DNA of 64,000 nucleotides from Hippophae tibetana (Eukaryota; Streptophyta; Magnoliopsida; Rosales; Elaeagnaceae). The stretch spans positions 75,562,449 to 75,626,448 of the forward strand of contig CM072810.1 of the NCBI GenBank assembly GCA_037013495.1. Reading direction: 5' to 3'. Shown here one piece after another: positions 1 to 13,200 of the stretch (position 1 is its first letter; every line of letters starts with the position of its first letter). The position numbers were made by a program, and so were the translations under genes. Below the pieces are notes generated by a model. That model was not told where the DNA came from, ran no database searches, and was given only the letters and a program-made list of their open reading frames with translations.

Positions 1-3000
1 TTCTCCCATTTAAATCACCTACCGAGGTTTTAAAGTTTTTGTCGCATATATTCCTTTTTTTTTTTGCTTTGGATTTTGTTCAATGCAATTATAACGAATA
101 TTGAGGTGCCGACCAAAAGTGTGTTTAAAAATATTCTAAATATTTTCAATATCTATAGAATATTCTCATGATCATATAAATATACTCATTATCCTTCACA
201 ATTTAGTTTTTTCTAATATAAAATTGAAAGATTAGTTTTCGAAGCCATTTACGTATAGCGATTTTCTTTTTTACTGATTGTTATATTTAATATGTCTCAT
301 TTTTCATTATTATTTTTATGCTTTTTTTCTTCACGGATGGATTATGCACATTACACAACTAAATAGATACATTAAAGTTGCATTACGTCTAAGGGTTTGT
401 TCCGTATAAAAGAAAATAGTAGCCTTGTGATGAAGGAAGAACTAATAACATTTATGAAATTATTTTTTAGTAAGATTATTGCTTTTCTTTCTGGAGTTCT
501 TGATTGAATGCTCGAATTCAACATATGAAAAGAAGTGATCATCCTTTTTGCCATCACAAGGTTGGGGTATTATGGACTTGTTGATGTTGTTTTTGTCTAT
601 GGATTTCGTTTCGTATTTATTTTTGAAACCATTGTATCTTCTTCTTGACCTTTATTTCAATGTTCAATCAATCTTTTATCTTCATAAAAAAAAGAGTAGG
701 AAAAAGAAGATGGGTTATACTCTTCACAGTATTAAAAAAGGAAAATTTGATAAATAAGAATTCCAACTTTAAACGGCCATAAATTTTGACTCGTACACCG
801 AAATTACTATTAAAATATATCAAGTTAGAAATTGTAACGATTCCTATAATCTTATCTACTCGGCAGAAGAACCTCATTTTTTGAACACAAATTCTGCCGT
901 TTACATCACCTACCGAGGTTTTAAAGTTTTTATCGCATATATTCCTCTCTTTTTTTGCTTTGGATTTTGTTCAATGAAACTATAACGAATATTGAGGTGC
1001 CACCCAAAAGTGTGTTTACAATAGTTCTAAATATTTTCAATATCTATTAAATATTCTGATGATCATATAAATATACTCATTATCCTTCACAATTTAGTTT
1101 TTTGGAAAATAAAATTGAAAGATTAGTTTTCGAAGCCATTTATGTAGAGCTATTTTCTTTTTTTACTAAATTGTTAAATTTAATATGTCTTATTTTTCAT
1201 TATTATTTTTATGCTTTTTTTCTTCACGGATGGATTATGCACATTACACAACTAAATAGCCATATTAAAGTTGCATTACGTCTAAGGGTTTGTTCCAAAT
1301 AAAAGAAAATAGTAGCCTTGTGATGGAGGAAGCGCTGATAACATTTATGAAATTATTTTTTAGGAAGATTATTGCTTTTCTTTCTCGAGTTCTTGATTGA
1401 ATGCTCGATTTCGAAATATCAAAAAAAGTGATCATCCTTTTTGCCATCACAAGGTTGGGGTATTATGGACTTGTTGATGTTGTTTTTGTTGTGGATTTCG
1501 TTTCGTATTTATTTTTGAAACCATTGTATCTTCTTCTTGACCTTTATTTCAATGTTCAATCTATCTTTGTTCTTCATAAAAAAAGAGTAGGTAAAAGAAG
1601 ATGGGTTATACTCTTCACAGTATTAAAAAAGGAAAATTTGATAAATAAGAATTCCAACTTTAAACGACCATAACTTTGGACTCGTACCGCGAAATTACTA
1701 TTATAATATATCAAGTTAGGACTTGTAACGATTCCTATAATCTTATCTACGCGGCAGAAGAACCTCATTTTTTGAACGCAAATTCTCCCATTTACATCAC
1801 ATACCGAGGTTTTAAAGTTTTTGTCGCATATAATCCTTTTTTTTTTTGCTTTGGATTTTGTTTAATGCAATTATAACGAATATTGAGGTGCCGACCAAAA
1901 GTGTGTTTAAAAATATTCTAAATATTTTCAATATCTATCAAATATTCTCATGATCATATAAATATACTCATTATCCTTCACAATTTAGTTTTTTGGAATA
2001 TAAAATTTAATGATTAGTTTTCGAAGCCATTTACGTATATTGATTTTCTTTTTTACTGATTGTTAAATTTAATATGTCTCATTTTTCATTATTATTTTTA
2101 TGCTTTTTTTCTTCACGGATGGATTATGAACATTACAAAACAAAATAGCCACATTAAAGTTGCATTATGTCTAAGGGTTTGTTCCGTATAAAAGAAAATA
2201 GTAGCCTTGTGATGGAGGAAGAACTAATAACATTTATGAAATTATTTTTTAGGAAGATTATTGCTTTTCTTTCTGGAGTTCTTGGTTGAATGCTCGAATT
2301 CGACTTATCAAAAGAAGTGATCATCCTTTTTGCCATCACAAGGTTGGGGTATTATGGACTTGTTGTTGTTGTTTTTGTCTGTGGATTTCGTTTCGTATTT
2401 ATTTTTGAAACCATTGTATCTTCTTCTTGACCTTTATTTCAATGTTCAATCTATCTTTGTTCTTCATAAAAAAAAGGAGTAGGAAAAAGAAGATGGGTTA
2501 TACTCTTCACAATATTAAAAAAGGAAAATTTGATAAATAAGAATTCCAACTTTAAACGGCCATAACTTTTGACTCGTACACCGAAATTACTATTAAAATA
2601 TTAAGTTAGAACTTGTAACGATTCCTATAATCTTATCTACGTGGCAAAAGAACCTCATTTTTCGAACACAAATTCTGCCGTTTACATCACCTACCGAGGT
2701 TTTAAAAATTTTGTCGCATATATTCCTCTTTTTGTTTCGCTTTGGATTTTGTTCAATGAAACTATAACGAATATTGAGGTGCCAACCGAAAGTGTGTTTT
2801 CAAATATTCTAAATATTTTCAATATCTATCAAATATTCTCATGATCATATAAATATACTCATTATCCTTCACAATTTAGTTTTTTGGAATATAAAATTGA
2901 AAGATTAATTTTCGAAGCCATTTACGTATAGCGATTTTCTTTTTTACTGATTGTTAAATTTAATATGTCTTATTTTCATTATTATTTTTATGCTTTTTTT

Positions 3001-4440
3001 CTTCACGGATGGATTATGAACATTACACAACAAAATAGCCACATTAAAGTTGCATTATGTCTAAGGGTTTGTTCCGTATAAAAGAAAATAGTAGCCTTGT
3101 GATGGAGGAAGAACTAATAACATTTATGAAATTATTTTTTAGGAAGATTATTTCTTTTCTTTCTGGAGTTCTTGGTTGAATGATAGAATTCGACATATTA
3201 AAAGAAGTGATCATCCTTTTTGCCATCACAAGGTTGGGGTATTATGGCCTTGTTGATGTTGTTTTTGTCTGTGGATTTCGTTTCGTATTTATTTTTGAAA
3301 CCATTGTATCTTCTTCTTGACCTTTATTTCAATGTTTAATCAATCTTTGTTCTTCATAAAAAAAAAGAGTAGGAAAAAGAAGATGGGTTATACTCTTCAC
3401 AGTATTAAAAATGGAAAATTTGATAAATAAGAATTCCAACTTTAAACGACCATAACTTTTGACTCGTACCGCGAAATTACTATTATAATATATCAAGTTA
3501 GAACTTGTAATGATTCCTATAATCTTATCTACGTGGCAGAAGAACCTCATTTCTTGAACGCAAATTCTCCCATTTACATCACATACCGAGGTTTTAAAGT
3601 TTTTGTCGCATATATTATTCTTTGTTTTTTGCTTTGGATTTTGTTCAATGAAACTATAACGAATATTGAGGTGCCGACCAAAAGTGTGTTTAAAAATATT
3701 CTAAATATTTTCAATATCTATCAAATATTCTCATAATCATATAAATATACTCATTATCCTTCACAATTTAGTTTTTGGGAATATAAAATTGAAAGATTAG
3801 TTTTCGAAGCCATTTACGTATAGCGATTTTCTTTTTTTACTAAATTGTTAAATTTAATATGTCTTATTCTTCATTATTATTTTTATGCTTTTTTTCTTCA
3901 CGGATGGATTATGCACATTACACAACAAAATAGCCACATTAAAGTTGCATTATGTCTAAGGGTTTGTTCCGTATAAAAGAAAATAGTAGCCTTGTGATGG
4001 AGGAAGAACTAATAACATTTATGAAATTATTTTTTAGGAAGATTATTGCTTTTCTTTCTGGAGTTCTTGGTTGAATGCTCGAATTCGACATATCAAAAGA
4101 AGTGATCATCCTTTTTGCCATCACAAGGTTGGGGTATTATGGACTTGTTGATGTTGTTTTTGTCTGTGGATTTCGTTTCGTATTTATTTTTGAAACCATT
4201 GTATCTTCTTCTTGACCTTTATTTCAATGTTCAATCAATCTTTGTTCTTCATAAAAAAAAGAGTAGGAAAAAGAAGATGGGTTATACTCTTCACAGTATT
4301 AAAAAAGGAAAATTTGATAAATAAGAAATCCAACTTTAAACGGCCATAACTTTTGACTCGTACACCGAAATTACTATTATAATATATCAAGTTAGAAATT
4401 GTAACGATTCCTATAATCTTATCTACGTGGCAGAAGAACC
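1..4440 (+). repeat. Mixed, diverged monomers (zone 1)
   Basis: About five monomers of different variant types. The window opens inside a monomer. A 'ctcggcag' variant head lies near 857. The order of variants from about 840 to 3600 matches the order at 20450-23160 and 24010-26720, so an older tetramer layout is present here in a less homogenised form. The GAATTC at the monomer head is lost at 4325 (gaaatc). Confidence 0.8.
3494..3507. repeat. 14-bp dyad caagttagaacttg
   Basis: The two 6-bp arms are perfect inverted repeats around a 2-bp centre. The dyad is whole in many monomers. In the 4440-15990 block it is shortened to 5-bp arms (for example 6170-6181), and in the 'ctcggcag' variants the right arm is changed to 'gaaattg'. 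It could be a weak protein-binding site or a chance palindrome. Confidence 0.5.
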
Positions 4441-6124
4441 TCATTTTTTGAACACAAATTCTACCGTTTACATCACCTACCGAGGTTTTAAAATTTTTGT
4501 CGCATATATTCCTCTTTTTTTTTGCTTTGGATTTTGTTCAATGAAACTATAACGAATATTGAGGTGCCGACCAAAAGTGTGTTTACAAAAATTCTAAATA
4601 TTTTCAATATCTATCAAATATTCTCATGGTCATATAAATATACTCATTATCCTTCACAATTTATTTTTTTGGAATATAAAATTGAATGATTAGTTTTCGA
4701 AGCCATTCACGTATATTGATTTTCTTTTTTACTGATTGTTAAATTTAATATGTCTCATTTTTCATTATTATTTTTATGCTTTTTTTCTTCACGGATGGAT
4801 TATGCACATTACACAACAAAATAGCCACATTAAAGTTGCATTATGTCTAAGGGTTTGTTCCGTATAAAAGAAAATAGTAGCCTTGTGATGGAGGAAGAAC
4901 TAATAACATTTATGAAATTATTTTTTAGGAAGATTATTGCTTTTCTTTCTGGAGTTCTTGGTTGAATGCTCGAATTCGACATATCAAAAGAAGTGATCAT
5001 CCTTTTTGCCATCACAAGGTTGGGGTATTATGGACTTGTTGATGTTGTTTTTGTCTGTGGATTTCGTTTCGTATTTATTTTTGAAACCATTGTATCTTCT
5101 TCTTGACCTTTATTTCAATGTTCAATCTATCTTTGTTCTTCATAAAAAAAAGAGTAGGTAAAAGAAGATGGGTTATACTCTTCAGAGTATTAAAAAAGGA
5201 AAATTTGATAAATAAGAATTCCAACTTTAAACGGCCATAACTTTTGACTCGTACACCGAAATTACTATTAAAATATTAAGTTAGAACTTGTAACGATTCC
5301 TATAATCTTATCTACGTGGCAGAAGAACCTCATTTTTTGAACACAAATTCTACCGTTTACATCACCTACCGAGGTTTTAAAATTTTTGTCGCATATATTC
5401 CTCTTTTGTTTTTGCTTTGGATTTTGTTCAATGAAACTATAACGAATATTGAGGTGCCGACCAAAAGTGTGTTTACAAAAATTCTAAATATTTTCAATAT
5501 CAATCAAATATTCTCATGGTCATATAAATATACTCATTATCCTTCACAATTTATTTTTTTGGAAAATAAAATTGAAAGATTAGTTTTCGAAGCCATTTAA
5601 GTAGAGCTATTTTCTTTTTTTACTAAATTGTTAAATTTAATATGTCTTATTTTTCATTATTATTTTTATGCTTTTTTTCTTCACGGATGGATTATGCACA
5701 TTACACAACAAAATAGCCACATTAAAGTTGCATTATGTCTAAGGGTTTGTTCCGTATAAAAGAAAATAGTAGCCTTGTGATGGAGGAAGAACTAATAACA
5801 TTTATGAAATTATTTTTTAGGAAGATTATTGCTTTTCTTTCTGGAGTTCTTGGTTGAATGCTCGAATTCGACATATCAAAAGAAGTGATCATCCTTTTTG
5901 CCATCACAAGGTTGGGGTATTATGGACTTGTTGATGTTGTTTTTGTCTGTGGATTTCGTTTCGTATTTATTTTTGAAACCATTGTATCTTCTTCTTGACC
6001 TTTATTTCAATGTTCAATCTATCTTTGTTCTTCATAAAAAAAAGAGTAGGAAAAAGAAGATGGGTTATACTCTTCACAGTATTAAAAAAGGAAAATTTGA
6101 TAAATAAGAATTCCAACTTTAAAC

Positions 6125-6143
6125 GGCCATAACTTTTGACTCG
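6125..6143 (+). other. Conserved motif ggccataacttttgactcg
   Basis: This 19-bp word, or a one- or two-base variant (for example 'gaccataac...'), is present in the copies I checked throughout the array. From memory, similar 'cggccataacttttgactcg' strings are frequent in plant dispersed repeats, including LTR retrotransposon non-coding regions. That is the main reason I favour a plant source. I could not search a database, so the link is a recollection, not a match. Confidence 0.4.
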
Positions 6144-6414
6144 TACACCGAAATTACTATTAAAATATTAAGTTAGAACTTGTAACGATTCCTATAATCT
6201 TATCTACGTGGCAGAAGAACCTCATTTTTTGAACACAAATTCTACCGTTTACATCACCTACCGAGGTTTTAAAATTTTTGTCGCATATATTCCTCTTTTG
6301 TTTTTGCTTTGGATTTTGTTCAATGAAACTATAACGAATATTGAGGTGCCGACCAAAAGTGTGTTTACAAAAATTCTAAATATTTTCAATATCAATCAAA
6401 TATTCTCATGGTCA

Positions 6415-6421
6415 TATAAAT
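6415..6421 (+). promoter_or_regulatory. TATA-like word tataaat, candidate only
   Basis: The context 'catataaatatactc' followed by a C/T-rich stretch recurs in nearly every monomer and has the look of a TATA box with a pyrimidine-rich start region. In DNA this AT-rich such words arise easily. There is no gene downstream, so the only transcript it could drive would be satellite RNA. This is a weak candidate. Confidence 0.15.
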
Positions 6422-6613
6422 ATACTCATTATCCTTCACAATTTATTTTTTTGGAAAATAAAATTGAAAGATTAGTTTTCGAAGCCATTTAAGTAGAGCT
6501 ATTTTCTTTTTTTACTAAATTGTTAAATTTAATATGTCTTATTTTTCATTATTATTTTTATGCTTTTTTTCTTCACGGATGGATTATGCACATTACACAA
6601 CAAAATAGCCACA

Positions 6614-6799
6614 TTAAAGTTGCATTATGTCTAAGGGTTTGTTCCGTATAAAAGAAAATAGTAGCCTTGTGATGGAGGAAGAACTAATAACATTTATGAA
6701 ATTATTTTTGAGGAAGATTATTGCTTTTCTTTCTGGAGTTCTTGGTTGAATGCTCGAATTCGACATATCAAAAGAAGTGATCATCCTTTTTGCCATCAC
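6614..6799 (-). other. Recurrent 61-codon open frame, probably non-coding
   Basis: A minus-strand frame of 61 codons is open in 62 of 72 monomers; this is one representative. The first codon is GTG and the second is ATG, so an ATG start gives 60 residues, beginning MAKRMITSF. The composition is basic and Ile/Ser/Asn-rich, as expected from the complement of T-rich DNA. I recognise no domain. The copies differ at only a few positions, but the DNA itself is homogenised, so protein-level constraint need not be invoked. In monomers 35995 and 38663 a single G-to-A change turns a Gln codon into a stop, and the copy is carried on by duplication regardless. Confidence 0.5.
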
Positions 6800-6927
6800 A
6801 AGGTTGGGGTATTATGGACTTGTTGATGTTGTTTTTGTCTGTGGATTTCGTTTCGTATTTATTTTTGAAACCATTGTATCTTCTTCTTGACCTTTATTTC
6901 ATTGTTCAATCTATCTTTGTTCTTCAT

Positions 6928-6956
6928 AAAAAAAAGAGTAGGAAAAAGAAGATGGG
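6928..6956 (+). repeat. Polypurine tract in monomer tail
   Basis: Of the 29 bases here, 27 are purines; the exceptions are T at 6939 and 6953. The tract recurs in each monomer after 'cttcat'. Its leading A run varies in length between copies and is one source of monomer length variation. Such tracts can adopt unusual structures and also resemble retrotransposon polypurine tracts. No LTR or primer-binding site is recognisable around it. Confidence 0.6.
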
Positions 6957-9775
6957 TTATACTCTTCACAGTATTAAAAAAGGAAAATTTGATAAATAAG
7001 AATTCCAACTTTAAACGGCCATAACTTTTGACTCGTACACCGAAATTACTATTAAAATATTAAGTTAGAACTTGTAACGATTCCTATAATCTTATCTACG
7101 TGGCAGAAGAACCTCATTTTTTGAACACAAATTCTACCGTTTACATCACCTACCGAGGTTTTAAAATTTTTGTCGCATATATTCCTCTTTTGTTTTTGCT
7201 TTGGATTTTGTTCAATGAAACTATAACGAATATTGAGGTGCCGACCAAAAGTGTGTTTACAAAAATTCTAAATATTTTCAATATCAATCAAATATTCTCA
7301 TGGTCATATAAATATACTCATTATCCTTCACAATTTATTTTTTTGGAAAATAAAATTGAAAGATTAGTTTTCGAAGCCATTTAAGTAGAGCTATTTTCTT
7401 TTTTTACTAAATTGTTAAATTTAATATGTCTTATTTTTCATTATTATTTTTATGCTTTTTTTCTTCACGGATGGATTATGCACATTACACAACAAAATAG
7501 CCACATTAAAGTTGCATTATGTCTAAGGGTTTGTTCCGTATAAAAGAAAATAGTAGCCTTGTGATGGAGGAAGAACTAATAACATTTATGAAATTATTTT
7601 TGAGGAAGATTATTGCTTTTCTTTCTGGAGTTCTTGGTTGAATGCTCGAATTCGACATATCAAAAGAAGTGATCATCCTTTTTGCCATCACAAGGTTGGG
7701 GTATTATGGACTTGTTGATGTTGTTTTTGTCTGTGGATTTCGTTTCGTATTTATTTTTGAAACCATTGTATCTTCTTCTTGACCTTTATTTCATTGTTCA
7801 ATCTATCTTTGTTCTTCATAAAAAAAAGAGTAGGAAAAAGAAGATGGGTTATACTCTTCACAATATTAAAAAAGGAAAATTTGATAAATAAGAATTCCAA
7901 CTTTAAACGGCCATAACTTTTGACTCGTACACCGAAATTACTATTAAAATATTAAGTTAGAACTTGTAACGATTCCTATAATCTTATCTACGTGGCAGAA
8001 GAACCTCATTTTTTGAACACAAATTCTACCGTTTACATCACCTACCGAGGTTTTAAAATTTTTGTCGCATATATTCCTCTTTTGTTTTTGCTTTGGATTT
8101 TGTTCAATGAAACTATAACGAATATTGAGGTGCCGACCAAAAGTGTGTTTACAAAAATTCTAAATATTTTCAATATCAATCAAATATTCTCATGGTCATA
8201 TAAATATACTCATTATCCTTCACAATTTATTTTTTTGGAAAATAAAATTGAAAGATTAGTTTTCGAAGCCATTTACGTAGAGCTATTTTCTTTTTTTACT
8301 AAATTGTTAAATTTAATATGTCTTATTTTTCATTATTATTTTTATGCTTTTTTTCTTCACGGATGGATTATGCACATTACACAACAAAATAGCCACATTA
8401 AAGTTGCATTATGTCTAAGGGTTTGTTCCGTATAAAAGAAAATAGTAGCCTTGTGATGGAGGAAGAACTAATAACATTTATGAAATTATTTTTTAGGAAG
8501 ATTATTGCTTTTCTTTCTGGAGTTCTTGGTTGAATGCTCGAATTCGACATATCAAAAGAAGTGATCATCGTTTTTGCCATCACAAGGTTGGGGTATTATG
8601 GACTTGTTGATGTTGTTTTTGTCTGTGGATTTCGTTTCGTATTTATTTTTGAAACCATTGTATCTTCTTCTTGACCTTTATTTCATTGTTCAATCTATCT
8701 TTGTTCTTCATAAAAAAAAGAGTAGGAAAAAGAAGATGGGTTATACTCTTCACAGTATTAAAAAAGGAAAATTTGATAAATAAGAATTCCAACTTTAAAC
8801 GGCCATAAGTTTTGACTCGTACACCGAAATTACTATTAAAATATTAAGTTAGAACTTGTAACGATTCCTATAATCTTATCTACGTGGCAGAAGAACCTCA
8901 TTTTTTGAACACAAATTCTACCGTTTACATCACCTACCGAGGTTTTAAAATTTTTGTCGCATATATTCATCTTTTGTTTTTGCTTTGGATTTTGTTCAAT
9001 GAAACTATAACGAATATTGAGGTGCCGACCAAAAGTGTGTTTACAAAAATTCTAAATATTTTCAATATCAATCAAATATTCTCATGGTCATATAAATATA
9101 CTCATTATCCTTCACAATTTATTTTTTTGGAAAATAAAATTGAAAGATTAGTTTTCGAAGTCATTTACGTAGAGCTATTTTCTTTTTTTACTAAATTGTT
9201 AAATTTAATATGTCTTATTTTTCATTATTATTTTTATGCTTTTTTTCTTCACGGATGGATTATGCACATTACACAACAAAATAGCCACATTAAAGTTGCA
9301 TTATGTCTAAGGGTTTGTTCTGTATAAAAGAAAATAGTAGCCTTGTGATGGAGGAAGAACTAATAACATTTATGAAATTATTTTTGAGGAAGATTATTGC
9401 TTTTCTTTCTGGAGTTCTTGGTTGAATGCTCGAATTCGACATATCAAAAGAAGTGATCATCCTTTTTGCCATCACAAGGTTGGGGTATTATGGACTTGTT
9501 GATGTTGTTTTTGTCTGTGGATTTCGTTTCGTATTTATTTTTGAAACCATTGTATCTTCTTCTTAACCTTTATTTCATTGTTCAATCTATCTTTGTTCTT
9601 CATAAAAAAAAGAGTAGGAAAAAGAAGATGGGTTATACTCTTCACAGTATTAAAAAAGGAAAATTTGATAAATAAGAATTCCAACTTTAAACGGCCATAA
9701 CTTTTGACTCGTACACCGAAATTACTATTAAAATATTAAGTTAGAACTTGTAACGATTCCTATAATCTTATCTAC

Positions 9776-10219
9776 GTGGCAGAAGAACCTCATTTTTTGA
9801 ACACAAATTCTACCGTTTACATCACCTACCGAGGTTTTAAAATTTTTGTCGCATATATTCCTCTTTTGTTTTTGCTTTGGATTTTGTTCAATGAAACTAT
9901 AACGAATATTGAGGTGCCGACCAAAAGTGTGTTTACAAAAATTCTAAATATTTTCAATATCAATCAAATATTCTCATGGTCATATAAATATACTCATTAT
10001 CCTTCACAATTTATTTTTTTGGAAAATAAAATTGAAAGATTAGTTTTCGAAGCCATTTACGTAGAGCTATTTTCTTTTTTTACTAAATTGTTAAATTTAA
10101 TATGTCTTATTTTTCATTATTATTTTTATGCTTTTTTTCTTCACGGATGGATTATGCACATTACACAACAAAATAGCCACATTAAAGTTGCATTATGTCT
10201 AAGGGTTTGTTCCGTATAA
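9776..10219 (+). other. 147-codon open frame, probably non-coding
   Basis: This is the longest open frame type. It is fully open in five monomers: 7992-8435, 8884-9327, 9776-10219, 12453-12896 and 15130-15558 (142 codons in the last). It starts at GTG, not ATG, and the only internal Met is near the C-terminal end, so a eukaryotic ribosome would not make it as written. The translation is rich in Phe, Leu, Ile and Tyr and looks membrane-like, but that follows from the T-rich strand. Two changes open it: the TGA in 'tcatgatcat' has become TGG, and a TAA in 'tttaagtag' is TAC. No known family is recognised. Confidence 0.4.
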
Positions 10220-13200
10220 AAGAAAATAGTAGCCTTGTGATGGAGGAAGAACTAATAACATTTATGAAATTATTTTTTAGGAAGATTATTGCTTTTCTTT
10301 CTGGAGTTCTTGGTTGAATGCTCGAATTCGACATATCAAAAGAAGTGATCATCCTTTTTGCCATCACAAGGTTGGGGTATTATGGACTTGTTGATGTTGT
10401 TTTTGTCTGTGGATTTCGTTTCGTATTTATTTTTGAAACCATTGTATCTTCTTCTTGACCTTTATTTCATTGTTCAATCTATCTTTGTTCTTCATAAAAA
10501 AAAGAGTAGGAAAAAGAAGATGGGTTATACTCTTCACAGTATTAAAAAAGGAAAATTTGATAAATAAGAATTCCAACTTTAAACGGCCATAACTTTTGAC
10601 TCGTACACCGAAATTACTATTAAAATATTAAGTTAGAACTTGTAACGATTCCTATAATCTTATCTACGTGGCAGAAGAACCTCATTTTTTGAACACAAAT
10701 TCTACCGTTTACATCACCTACCGAGGTTTTAAAATTTTTTGTCGCATATATTCTTCTTTTGTTTTTGCTTTGGATTTTGTTCAATGAAACTATAACGAAT
10801 ATTGAGGTGCCGACCAAAAGTGTGTTTACAAAAATTCTAAATATTTTCAATATCAATCAAATATTCTCATGGTCATATAAATATACTCATTATCCTTCAC
10901 AATTTATTTTTTTGGAAAATAAAATTGAAAGATTAATTTTCGAAGCCATTTACGTAGAGCTATTTTCTTTTTTTACTAAATTGTTAAATTTAATATGTCT
11001 TATTTTTCATTATTATTTTTATGCTTTTTTTCTTCACGGATGGATTATGCACATTACACAACAAAATAGCCACATTAAAGTTGCATTATGTCTAAGGGTT
11101 TGTTCCGTATAAAAGAAAATAGTAGCCTTGTGATGGAGGAAGAACTAATAACATTTATGAAATTATTTTTTAGGAAGATTATTGCTTTTCTTTCTGGAGT
11201 TCTTGGTTGAATGCTCGAATTCGACATATCAAAAGAAGTGATCATCCTTTTTGCCATCACAAGGTTGGGGTATTATGGACTTGTTGATGTTGTTTTTGTC
11301 TGTGGATTTCGTTTCGTATTTATTTTTGAAACCATTGTATCTTCTTCTTGACCTTTATTTCAATGTTCAATCTATCTTTGTTCTTCATAAAAAAAAGAGT
11401 AGGAAAAAGAAGATGGGTTATACTCTTCACAGTATTAAAAAAGGAAAATTTGATAAATAAGAATTCCAACTTTAAACGGCCATAACTTTTGACTCGTACA
11501 CCGAAATTACTATTAAAATATTAAGTTAGAACTTGTAACGATTCCTATAATCTTATCTACGTGGCAGAAGAACCTCATTTTTTGAACACAAATTCTACCG
11601 TTTACATCACCTACCGAGGTTTTAAAATTTTTGTCGCATATATTCCTCTTTTGTTTTTGCTTTGGATTTTGTTCAATGAAACTATAACGAATATTGAGGT
11701 GCCGACCAAAAGTGTGTTTACAAAAATTCTAAATATTTTCAATATCTATCAAATATTCTCATGGTCATATAAATATACTCATTATCCTTCACAATTTATT
11801 TTTTTGGAAAATAAAATTGAAAGATTAGTTTTCGAAGCCATTTAAGTAGAGCTATTTTCTTTTTTTACTAAATTGTTAAATTTAATATGTCTTATTTTTC
11901 ATTATTATTTTTATGCTTTTTTTCTTCACGGATGGATTATGCACATTACACAACAAAATAGCCACATTAAAGTTGCATTATGTCTAAGGGTTTGTTCCGT
12001 ATAAAAGAAAATAGTAGCCTTGTGATGGAGGAAGAACTAATAACATTTATGAAATTATTTTTTAGGAAGATTATTGCTTTTCTTTCTGGAGTTCTTGGTT
12101 GAATGCTCGAATTCGACATATCAAAAGAAGTGATCATCGTTTTTGCCATCACAAGGTTGGGGTATTATGGACTTGTTGATGTTGTTTTTGTCTGTGGATT
12201 TCGTTTCGTATTTATTTTTGAAACCATTGTATCTTCTTCTTGACCTTTATTTCATTGTTCAATCTATCTTTGTTCTTCATAAAAAAAAGAGTAGGAAAAA
12301 GAAGATGGGTTATACTCTTCACAGTATTAAAAAAGGAAAATTTGATAAATAAGAATTCCAACTTTAAACGGCCATAAGTTTTGACTCGTACACCGAAATT
12401 ACTATTAAAATATTAAGTTAGAACTTGTAACGATTCCTATAATCTTATCTACGTGGCAGAAGAACCTCATTTTTTGAACACAAATTCTACCGTTTACATC
12501 ACCTACCGAGGTTTTAAAATTTTTGTCGCATATATTCATCTTTTGTTTTTGCTTTGGATTTTGTTCAATGAAACTATAACGAATATTGAGGTGCCGACCA
12601 AAAGTGTGTTTACAAAAATTCTAAATATTTTCAATATCAATCAAATATTCTCATGGTCATATAAATATACTCATTATCCTTCACAATTTATTTTTTTGGA
12701 AAATAAAATTGAAAGATTAGTTTTCGAAGTCATTTACGTAGAGCTATTTTCTTTTTTTACTAAATTGTTAAATTTAATATGTCTTATTTTTCATTATTAT
12801 TTTTATGCTTTTTTTCTTCACGGATGGATTATGCACATTACACAACAAAATAGCCACATTAAAGTTGCATTATGTCTAAGGGTTTGTTCCGTATAAAAGA
12901 AAATAGTAGCCTTGTGATGGAGGAAGAACTAATAACATTTATGAAATTATTTTTTAGGAAGATTATTGCTTTTCTTTCTGGAGTTCTTGGTTGAATGCTC
13001 GAATTCGACATATCAAAAGAAGTGATCATCCTTTTTGCCATCACAAGGTTGGGGTATTATGGACTTGTTGATGTTGTTTTTGTCTGTGGATTTCGTTTCG
13101 TATTTATTTTTGAAACCATTGTATCTTCTTCTTGACCTTTATTTCATTGTTCAATCTATCTTTGTTCTTCATAAAAAAAAGAGTAGGAAAAAGAAGATGG

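Larger units (their letters stand above)
6108..6999 (+). repeat. Reference satellite monomer (892 bp)
   Basis: I use this copy, from the EcoRI-type GAATTC at 6108 to the base before the next one at 7000, to describe monomer anatomy. In order: a moderately GC-rich head with a conserved motif (6125-6143), a short dyad (6170-6181), an AT-rich stretch with repeated 'aaatatt' words (about 6365-6410), a TATA-like word (6415-6421), a T-rich domain (about 6490-6590), the landmark (6614), a second GAATTC in the 'gctcgaattcgac' context, a T-rich stretch, and an A/G-rich tail (6928-6956 and onward). The boundary is arbitrary, because a tandem array has no natural start. Confidence 0.9.

Noticed and set aside
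5898-6107. Repeated 69-codon frame ending in a Lys-rich tail
   Set aside because: It starts at TTG, and the Lys-rich tail is the translation of the polypurine tract. No family is recognised.
6108-6999. Monomer as an intact LTR or transposable element
   Set aside because: There are no target-site duplications, terminal repeats, primer-binding site or polymerase or transposase frames. The polypurine tract alone is not enough.
6108-6999. Monomer as a pentamer of an older ~178-bp repeat (890 = 5 x 178)
   Set aside because: The arithmetic is suggestive, but I saw no convincing internal repeats at that spacing. A dot plot at low stringency would be needed.
7992-8435. Plus-strand 147-codon frame as a membrane protein gene
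   Set aside because: It starts at GTG with no upstream ATG, is present only as part of a satellite monomer, and its hydrophobic composition follows from T-rich DNA. Sibling monomers carry stops or frameshifts.
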